This document shows, piece by piece, positions 40,405 through 47,000 of a DNA stretch of 47,000 bases. Each line of letters starts with the position of its first letter. Position 1 is the stretch's first letter. The position numbers and the translations under genes were made by a program. The stretch is taken from contig CAUYUJ010007191.1 of the NCBI GenBank assembly GCA_963575745.1, forward strand, positions 219,001-266,000, given 5' to 3'. The notes below the pieces were generated by a model. That model did not search any database, was not told where the DNA came from, and worked only from the letters and a program-made list of their open reading frames with translations. The stretch is from Prorocentrum cordatum (lineage: Eukaryota; Sar; Dinophyceae; Prorocentrales; Prorocentraceae).

Positions 40405-40790
40405 TCCTGCCCTCCTCCTCCTCCTCCTCCTCCTCCTCCTCCTCCTCCCTCCACCTCCTCCTCCTCCTCCTCCTCCTCCTCCTCCTCCTCCTCCTCCTCC
40501 TCTCCTCTCCTCCTCCTCCTCCTCCTCCTCCTCCTCCTCTCCTCTTCCTCTCCTCCTCCTCCACCTCTCCTCCTCCTCCTCCTCCTCCTCCTCCTCCTCC
40601 TCCTCCCCCTCCTCCTCCTCCTCCTCCTCCTCCTCCTCCTCCTCCTCCTCCTCCTCCTCCTCCTCCTCCTCCCCCACCTCATCCCCCTCTTCCCCTCCTC
40701 CCCCTCCCTCCTCCTCCCTCCTCCCCCTCTCCTGCCCCGCCTCTTCCCTCCCTCCTCTCCCCGTCCCCTTCCCCCTCCAGGCCTCCTCCT
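40405..40790 (+). repeat. (CTC)n homopyrimidine microsatellite
   Basis: About 385 bp, with CTCTCCTC and CCCCTCTT variants toward the 3' end. Confidence 0.97.
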
Positions 40791-40989
40791 CTCCCCAGAC
40801 AGATGCTCGAGGAGGCCAGGCGCGGCCCCTGAAGCGGGGAGCGCCCCGCCCTTCCTGGCTGCGGGGAGCGAGGACGCTGACGATGCCGACGCTGACAAGG
40901 ACAGGACAAGGATCATGACACGCTCTGAGAGTTCCAGACGGCTGCAGGGCTCTCACCCCGTTTGGACCCCGTTCGGGGTCTAAGTTGGG

Positions 40990-41011
40990 CTTGAGCCTAA
41001 ATGGCGACTGT
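40990..41011 (-). other. Candidate relict dinoflagellate spliced-leader sequence
   Basis: On the minus strand the 22 bases end ..GCCATTTAGGCTCAAG. Compared with the dinoflagellate spliced leader (known 22-nt sequence ending ..GCCATTTTGGCTCAAG), I count 3 mismatches, treating the degenerate first base as a match. Such relics arise when trans-spliced mRNAs are reverse transcribed back into the genome. Downstream on the minus strand (lower coordinates) no coding frame with a domain follows. The match may be partly fortuitous. Confidence 0.6.
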
Positions 41012-41012
41012 C

Positions 41013-41016
41013 CTCC

Positions 41017-41048
<32 letters not shown>

Positions 41049-41270
41049 CTCCTCCTCCTTTTTTCTCCTCCTCCTCCTCCCCTCCTCCTCCTCCTCCTCC
41101 TCCTCCTCCTCCTCTCCCCCTCCTCATCCTCCCCCTCCTCCTCCCCCCTCCTCCTCCTCCGCCTCCTCCTCCTCCTCCTCCTTCTCCTCCTCCTCCCTAT
41201 CTCTCCTCCTCCTCCTCCTCCTCCTCCTCCTCCTCCTCCTCCTCCTCCTCCTCCTCCTCCCCCTCCCCTC
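41013..41270 (+). repeat. (CTC)n homopyrimidine microsatellite
   Basis: Begins directly beside the spliced-leader-like sequence; CTC with TTT and CCC variants. Confidence 0.97.
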
Positions 41271-42117
41271 GCCCCCCCCGCGGCGCGGGCCACAGGGAGG
41301 GCCCGAAGACGCTCTCCAAGGCCGCCCCCTTGCTTCCAGAATTTCTGTCGGCCCTCGGCCATTCGCACTCGGACGTTGGTCTCTGGCCGCGCGTGACAGC
41401 AAGAAGACCCTGAAGCCATGGAAGCTATCATGATTCGTGCCACTTCTCGCATCTGGGAGAGGACGGAGAGGACAAGGAAAAAGAGCACGTGGTTGGACAC
41501 GTTCGACCTGATCTGGTCTCCTGGGACCTTCTACGACCTCTGGAAACCACCAGAGACGAGGACGAGGAGAAGGCCGTCGATGACGATGGAATGGGGGATC
41601 TGGAGGAGAAGGCAGGATGCCTGTCACCGCAACGACGAGGAGGAGCAGGAGCAGGAGGAGGAGGAGGAGGAGCAAGAGCAGGACAAATCGTTAGTTACCC
41701 CATTAGGGGAAACTAATTATTTGTCCGGCGGCCTTACTGAAGGACTGGGGTTCCACAACTATGGAGTAGCTGGTTATTTCCGCGGCACCCGCCGCACACC
41801 GACGACGACGATAGCTATGACTACGATTGCGACTACGCCTACCACGATTACTAATACATATGCCTCAGGAGAGCTCTCACAGAAAATCCTGGCTAAGAAA
41901 CTTGACCCTCAGAAACTGTATCCTCAAGAGCGTCATCCTAAGAAGGATTGTTGAAGCTCAGGCCCCACGAGGGCCCTCGGAAACTCCATCCTCAGAAAGA
42001 CTGTGAGCAACGCCTTCGGCGAATAATGTGTCGATCGACATTGAAAGCCTCTAGCAAAAGTGCTCAACTTTCTTCTGTCGTGCAGAGTAGCCCACGGGGC
42101 ATTATCCCTCGGAAAAA
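41271..42117. other. No gene recognised; one imperfect hairpin at 41,691-41,722
   Basis: TTAGTTACCCC and GGGGAAACTAA form a short stem. 41,868-41,960 has degenerate CCTCAGAAACT / CATCCTAAGAAGGAT words. No coding domain. Confidence 0.45.
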
Positions 42118-42243
42118 GAACCCCCCAACATTATCCAGCCAGCCCAGCACTAGGGGATAATAATATCCGCCGCGACGACAACGACGCTTACGACTACGAC
42201 TAAGATTACGATTGGGATGACGACTACAACGATGAGGAAGGAG
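42118..42243 (+). repeat. Dispersed module 'ATTATCCAGCC', copy 1
   Basis: Matches the reverse complement of 44,466-44,590: AACATTATCCAGCC, ATATCCGCCGCGACGAC, CGCTTACGACTACGACTAAG, GATGAGGAAGGAGG. A purine (GAG)n tract follows it. Confidence 0.85.
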
Positions 42244-42475
42244 GAGCGAGAGGAGGAGGAGGAGGAGGAGGAGGAGGAGGAGGAGCAGGAGGAGGTGGAG
42301 GAGGAGGAGGAGTAGGAGGAGGAGCAAGAGGAGGAGGAGGAGGAGGAGGAGGAGGAGGAGGAGGAGGAGGAGGTGGAGGAGGAGGAGGAGGGGGAGGAGG
42401 GAGGAGCAATAGGAGGAGCAAGAGGAGGAGGAGGAGGAGGAGGAGGAGGAGGAGGAGGAGGCGGAGCGGCGGGAT
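42244..42475 (+). repeat. (GAG)n homopurine microsatellite
   Basis: About 230 bp of GAG with GCA and GTG interruptions. Confidence 0.97.
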
Positions 42476-42859
42476 GGGGAGGAGGAAGAGGTTTCAGGAC
42501 CAGTCCTGCTCACTGCCGAGAGAAAAAAGAGGGGGGGGTCAAAACTGAAGACTTTTGCTAGAGGTCAACGGGCCACGCTCCACCCCGCCCTGCCGCCACT
42601 CCCATGGCGCGGCCGCCCCCTGGAGCCTCGCCCTCCTCGATGGGCTCCCGCGCCAGCAGGCCGGGCACGCCCAGCTCCGGCGACGTGCCGCGCGCCACCT
42701 TCTCGCTGACGAACCCGCCGGCGTCGCGCGCCGCCTCCGCCCGCGGTGCGGCTGCTCACCATCGCCCTCCGACTCGGCCCCGCTCGCGTCTGGAGCGAAC
42801 AGCTCGCACGAGACCCCTGGATCTGCGGAGGCTTGGAGGAGGCTCTCCTCCACTTCTCG
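42476..42859. other. No gene recognised
   Basis: GC-rich unique sequence; frames on both strands lack domains. Confidence 0.4.
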
Positions 42860-43170
42860 GGGATCTGCTGACCTGGGTCAATCTAGACCCGGGTCAATCA
42901 GGCCTTGCAGGATCCTGCAAGAGCCTGCAAGATCCTGCAGGATCCTGCACCCAAACAGAATCTTCGGCGGTCTTCGGAGGCCTCCGGAGGCTCTGAGGCT
43001 CTCTGCGGCCTTTGGCGGCCCCGTGCAGCCCTCGGTGGCCTTCGGCGGCCCTCGGCCGCCCTCGGCCGCCATCGGCGGCCTTCGGCGGCCCTCGGCGGCT
43101 TTCGGCGTTCTCCCGCGGCCTTCGGAGACCCTCGGCGGACTTTGGCGGCCCTGGGCGGCCTGGGAGGCAA
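42860..43170 (+). repeat. 10-bp-period array (TGCAGGATCC, then TCGGCGGCCC units)
   Basis: 42,909-42,950 is four exact-length 10-mers (TGCAGGATCC, TGCAAGAGCC, TGCAAGATCC, TGCAGGATCC). From about 43,030 TCGG recurs at 10-bp steps (TCGGCGGCCC, TCGGCCGCCC, TCGGCCGCCA and so on). Confidence 0.88.
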
Positions 43171-43279
43171 CTCCTGGGAGGTCTCCGCGGGAGCGATGAA
43201 ACACGCGCGCTGGCGGCGTCGGCGTCGGCGACTTGCCGCCGCAGGCAGAGAAAGAGGAAGCCCTCGTCCCTGCTTCTCG

Positions 43280-43527
43280 CTCCTTCCTCCCTCCTCCTTC
43301 TCCTCGACCTCCTCCTCCTCCTCCTCCCCCTCCTCCTCCTCCTCCTCCTGCTCCTGCCCCTCCTCCTCCTCCTCCTCCTCCTCCTCTTTCCCTCTCCCTC
43401 CTCCCTCCTCCTTCCTCCTCCTCCTCCTCCTCCTCCTGCTCCTGCTCCTGCTCCTCCACCTCCCCCTCCTCCTCCTCCTTCTCCTCCTCCTCCTCCTCCT
43501 CCTCCTCCTCCTCCTCCTCCTCCTCCA
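43280..43527 (+). repeat. (CTC)n homopyrimidine microsatellite
   Basis: About 245 bp, with CTGCTC and TTTCC variants. It adjoins the tail of the inverted R83 copy. Confidence 0.97.
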
Positions 43528-44394
43528 TTCCTTTTCCTTATGAAGAACTTCTCCCTGTCGCACCCCGAGGCCAGTTTTTAGGGCGGGCCGGGCGTTTCGC
43601 CTGAGACTTCCTCACCATTTACGACCCCGAAGTATGAAACATGACACCAGGATTGAGGGCAGGTGGTTTTCAAAATGTGGCTCTCGCCTTAGCGACGCGC
43701 ACATTCGTGTTAAACATTCGCAAGAAACTCACGGATTGAGGGCGGGTGGTTTTCAAAATGTGGCTCACGCCTTAGCGAAGCGCACATTCGTGTTAAACAT
43801 TCGCAAGAGACTCACGGATTGAGGGCGGGTGGTTTTCAAAATGATGCTCTCGCCGTAGCGCCGCGCACATTCGTGTTCAAAATTGCAAGAGTTTTACGGA
43901 TTGAGGGCGGGTGGTTTTCAAAATGGGGCTCTCGCCTTAGCGCCGCGCACATTTGTTTATAACATTTGCAAGAGCTTCACGGATTAAACGCGGTTCCTTT
44001 TCAAAGTGTGGCTCTCGCCTTAGCGCCGGGCACGTTCGTTCATACAGTTCAGAAAATGTTGTTCACTGAGTTCCATGATCAACGTACCAGAAATTGTGTT
44101 TTGGACAGATTCAAGGTTATGCGGGTGCAAAAGTTATGTTGTTTCGCGGTGTTGCAATCCCAGGAATGGCGTTCTGGCACGGTTCCGGATCGTCAAGACG
44201 CAGCAGTCAGGTTGATCCGTGGCGTTGGAATCCCGAGATCAATGTTTTGCCATGCTTCAGGGTCTTCGAAAGGTTGTCTTCCAACGAGGCAGTTCCCTCA
44301 ATGGAAATGAACCGTTGTAAGGGCCTATGCAGAGGGAGCTTGGAGGGAGGGTTTATTCCAACATCGTTGATGACTCTTGGGTTTACGCTTGTCC
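43528..44394 (-). mobile_element. 'R83' dispersed element, copy B (inverted, five 83-bp repeats)
   Basis: On the minus strand the order is leader (about 44,390-44,080), five 83-bp units (CAAAATG words at 43,671, 43,754, 43,837, 43,919, with CAAAG at 44,002), then the conserved tail (GTGAGGAAGTCTCAGG, GCCTCGGGGTGCGACAGGGA) near 43,615-43,545. It is the clearest copy of the tandem block and has triplet microsatellites at both ends, like copy A. Confidence 0.8.
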
Positions 44395-44465
44395 TCCTCC
44401 TGCTCCTCCTCCTCCTCCTCCTCCTCCATCTCGCCTCCTCCTCTTCTCCTCCTCCTCCCCCTCCT
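44395..44465 (+). repeat. (CTC)n microsatellite
   Basis: Short CTC tract between R83 copy B and the inverted 'ATTATCCAGCC' module. Confidence 0.93.
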
Positions 44466-44590
44466 CCTTCCTCGTGGTTGTAGTCGTAATCGTAGTCGTA
44501 ATCTTAGTCGTAGTCGTAAGCGCCGTCGTCGTCGCGGCGGAGATTATGATCCCTCTGTTGTTGAGCGGGCTGGATAATGTTTGGGGTTCT
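44466..44590 (-). repeat. Dispersed module 'ATTATCCAGCC', copy 2 (inverted)
   Basis: Reverse-complement homologue of 42,118-42,243; on this strand a (GAG)n tract again follows the module, beginning about 44,465. Confidence 0.85.
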
Positions 44591-44904
44591 CCTCCTCCTC
44601 CTTCCCTGGTGGCGTTCGGGAACTGGCCGGCCCCACTCCGCGTACTGGTTTCTCATACACAGGATTCCCGGGAAAAGGGTTTTCGCTTGTTTTTTTGTCT
44701 CAGCATGCGTCCTCACTTCCGTCGGGAGCGGCCAAGAGGGGGGTGTCCAAGAGGGGGGGGTGCAAATCATGACCGGCGGCATGTGCGCGGCCCAGCGGAG
44801 GGGCCTGGGACGTAATGAAATAAGAAGAGGCGCCATGAAATCTGAAGAAAAATCATGGCCCGCGCCATGAAATCCACCCCCCCCTAGTCATCACCCCCTC
44901 TTTT
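44591..44904. other. No gene recognised
   Basis: GCGCCATGAAATC occurs twice (about 44,831 and 44,861). G runs near 44,750. Confidence 0.4.
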
Positions 44905-45778
44905 CCGCTCCCGATTCCGCGCTTCCGCGCTTGGGCTTCTGTTCAAAATGCATCATTTTCTGGCTACCGCTCGTTCCGAATCGTGCTCCCGCTGCAGCGC
45001 TGGCCTCATTTCCGCGCTTCCGCTCGTTCCGAATCGTGTTCCCGCTGCAGCGCTGGCGTCATTATTTCCAGCGCCATGACACGGCATGTCTTCCGGTCCT
45101 TCCAAATAGGCCCCAACATTTAGAACAAGCCACCCCGAAAAGAACATCGGAAAATATTACATATCCGGCGTCGATTCACTCGTTTTTTGGACCTTAGAAA
45201 CCCTGCCCCTTTTGGGCGTCGCCACGCCATGCTATGTCAGGGTACGCGTCCTCATTTCCGCGCTTCCGCGCTTGGGTTTTGTTCAAAATGCTGCTCTCGC
45301 GTCAGCGCTGGCCTCACTTTCGGGCTACCGCTCGTTCCGAATCGTGCTCCCGCTGCAGCGCTGGCCTCATTTCCGCGCTTCCGCTCGTTCCGAATCGTGT
45401 TCCCGCTGCAGCGCTGGCGTCATTATTTCCAGCGCCATGACACGGCATGTCTTCCGGTCCTTCCAAATAGGCCCCAACATTTAAAGCATTTATCCAAAGT
45501 GATTGCACATTCGGTGCCGGTTCGTTGATTCTTTGGGCCGCAGAAGTCCCCCCACTTTGGGGCGTCGTCACGCCATGCTATGTCAGGCTACGCATCCTCA
45601 TTTCCGCGCTTCCGCGCTTGGGTTATGTTCAAATTGCTGCTCTCGCGTCAGCGCTGGCCTCATTTTCGGGATACCGCTCGTTACGAATCGCGTTCCCGCT
45701 GCAGCGCTGGCCTTACTTCCGCGCTCCCGCTCGTTCCGAATCGTGCTCCCGCTGCAGCGCTGGCGTCACGTAGTATAA
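44905..45778 (+). repeat. 343-bp tandem repeat, about 2.5 copies, with 60-bp sub-repeats
   Basis: GCTTCCGCGCTTGGG at 44,921, 45,262 and 45,608. Within each unit CTCGTTCCGAATCGTGCTCC plus CGCTGCAGCGCTGGC is repeated two or three times. The units share short frames, but with no domain. Confidence 0.92.
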
Positions 45779-45854
45779 TATAGCTGCTGCCTCCCTCCCT
45801 CCCACCATCCTCCCCCTCTTCCTCACTACCTCGTCCCTCACTACCTCCTCTCTC

Positions 45855-45950
45855 CTCCGCCTTCTCCTCCTCCTCCTCCTCCTCCTCCTCCTCCTCCTCC
45901 TCCTCCTCCTCCTCCTCCCCTCCCTCCCTCCCTCCCTCCCTCCCTCCCCA
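45855..45950 (+). repeat. (CTC)n then (CCCT)n
   Basis: CTC triplets to about 45,918, then CCCT tetramers to 45,948. Confidence 0.95.
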
Positions 45951-46065
45951 AGGGCCATGAGTAGGATGTTGATGAAGCGGGAAGATGAGGTGGACGAAGA
46001 TCGAAGAGGATGGACGAGGGTGGAGGAGGGATGAGGAGGGATGGTGAGGAGGAGGCGATTTTTTG

Positions 46066-46146
46066 AGGGCGCATCCCTAAGATTGTCATCGCCTTTTGGC
46101 GTGTCAATCTTAGGGATAGGGATAAGTTCGAGGCTGGTAAGGCGAG
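46066..46146 (+). repeat. Hairpin element with GGGATAGGGATA, copy 2
   Basis: Perfect 13-bp arms ATCCCTAAGATTG (46,073-46,085) and CAATCTTAGGGAT (46,105-46,117), with an inner CGCC-TTTT-GGCG stem. Followed by AGGGATAAGTTCGAGGCTGG, as in copy 1 at 8,542. Confidence 0.8.
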
Positions 46147-46680
46147 GGGTGCGGGAGAGCGGAGCGGAGCGGAGCGCGCACCGTGGGTGCGACGGACCGG
46201 CCCTACGGGGGCAGCGCGGGCATGCCGAGGCCCGAGTCGGGGAGTCGGAAGGGTGGGAGCGGGAGTCGGAAACATGGGAGCAGGAGCAGGAGGGGGATCA
46301 GGATGATGAGAAGGAGGAGTAGGAGAAGAAGGGGAGGCGGGGAGGGTGGACGAGGAGGAGGACGAGGAGCCGCACCCACTTGCGCGGCGGGCCGTCTGTC
46401 TCGGCGCGCCGCCCGAGCGCCCGAGCGGCGCGGCGGCCCCCCGCCTCGCCGCCGCGGGCGCGGCACGCCCTCGCGGCACGGCGCCGACCGCCGCCGCCGC
46501 GCGGGCGGGCACGGGCCTACGGCCTCAGCCGCCAGCCCTCCGCGGCGCAGGCGCGGCACGGCGCAGGCCGCCTCCGCGCTGCGCCTGAGGCCGCCCGCCG
46601 CCCAGCGCCCTCCCGCTGCCGCCCAGCTGGCCGAACGGCCGCAGCAGTGCCCAGGCTGGGCGGCGAGCCGCCCACGAACA
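46147..46680. other. Very GC-rich flank, no gene recognised
   Basis: (GCGGA)n near 46,158, a 24-bp near-duplicate (GGGAGTCGGAA) near 46,228-46,290, then CG-rich sequence. Possibly 3' flank of the minus-strand frame that ends at 46,681. Confidence 0.45.
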
Positions 46681-47000
46681 TCATGCCGTTGTCGGCACCT
46701 CCTCCGCTGGGGCCTCCGTTAGGCGCGCCTCCAGCTGGACGGGCTCGCCGATGAAGTGGCCCTTGGTCGGGTGCTTCCCCGCCTTCATCCTGTTCAACCG
46801 CGTGCCCGCAGTGGCGTTGGCGATCTTGCCCAGGCACTTCGCCGCCAGCAGGACGGCCGCGCCTCCGCTCGCCCTTGCACCGCAGGCGCTGCAGAACACC
46901 ACGTCGCCCATGGTCATCAGTCGGTGCGACGCGTCGGCCGCCAGCACGGCAGCAGGCGTCCCGCGGCACAGCCCCGCCTCCAGCTGGGCGCGGTCCCTGC
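46681..47000 (-). CDS. C-terminal end of a retroelement-like protein (start outside window)
   Basis: The minus-strand frame is open to the right edge and stops at 46,681-46,683 (TGA), giving about 105 residues. It has SHRLMTMGDVVFCSACGARA (one C-x2-C pair), a central helix-like stretch, and KAGKHPTKGHFIGEPVQL. This layout (His, CxxC, then L-x-G-x-HP) resembles C-terminal modules I associate with dinoflagellate retroelement frames, a family-level impression. No catalytic domain is in view; a host zinc-binding protein is not excluded. Confidence 0.45.
   Translation of the reverse strand, partial: RDRAQLEAGLCRGTPAAVLAADASHRLMTMGDVVFCSACGARASGGAAVLLAAKCLGKIANATAGTRLNRMKAGKHPTKGHFIGEPVQLEARLTEAPAEEVPTTA

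Noticed and set aside
46105-46125. Interstitial telomere repeat (TTAGGGATAGGGATA)
   Set aside because: Only one TTAGGG and two GGGATA units, part of a hairpin shared with 8.5 kb. Not the TTTAGGG repeat expected for dinoflagellates.

Overview
The window looks like nuclear DNA of a dinoflagellate: GC-rich, very repeat-dense, and without one host protein gene I can support. Three things point there. First, a minus-strand match of about 19/22 to the dinoflagellate spliced leader lies at 40,990-41,011. Second, two and probably three retroelement reading frames resemble types I associate with dinoflagellate genomes. Third, long triplet microsatellites and degenerate arrays fill nearly everything else. 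The order or species is not determinable here; a Prorocentrum-like genome is only a guess.

Coding content is retroelement-derived. At the left edge a long plus-strand frame (3-4,850, open into the window edge) encodes an APE-type endonuclease, a reverse transcriptase with an FVDD box, and two C2H2-like zinc fingers. It then passes through a 58-bp tandem duplication that changes the reading frame, into a C-terminal region of uncertain nature. Between about 16.6 and 21.7 kb lies a decayed minus-strand element of a second type (zinc-binding/coiled-coil N-terminus, endonuclease, RT with FFDD, RNase H), broken by frameshifts and TAG stops. At the right edge (46,681-47,000, minus) is the C-terminal end of a third such frame.

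The rest is layered repeat. (1) Triplet microsatellites, mainly GGA/TCC, also GAT/ATC, GAC/GTC and a 1-kb AGT array. (2) Degenerate arrays with a 10/11-bp alternating period at 11.1-12.1, 15.0-15.6, 22.3-23.2, 24.9-26.2 and 34.6-35.2 kb, with recurring spacer and flank modules. (3) Dispersed non-coding families: a 161-163-bp element in three copies with 5-bp flanking duplications (9.0, 23.7, 24.05 kb), an approximately 0.8-kb family with internal 83-bp repeats in three copies (5.5, 28.9 and, inverted, 43.5 kb), and several smaller pairs. (4) Palindrome-rich loci, notably a 207-bp foldback with two GGA-capped inner hairpins at 24.2 kb, a 98-bp satellite with a conserved CACGTG-centred palindrome at 36.5-37.0 kb, a 30-bp GGGCCC satellite at 37.05-37.3 kb, and hairpin clusters at 28.6 and 30.0 kb.

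The autonomous retroelements are plausible sources of reverse transcriptase for retroposition (the spliced-leader relic is a possible product), while the short families look like non-autonomous passengers. No multi-gene system, CRISPR array, tRNA or rRNA was recognised.
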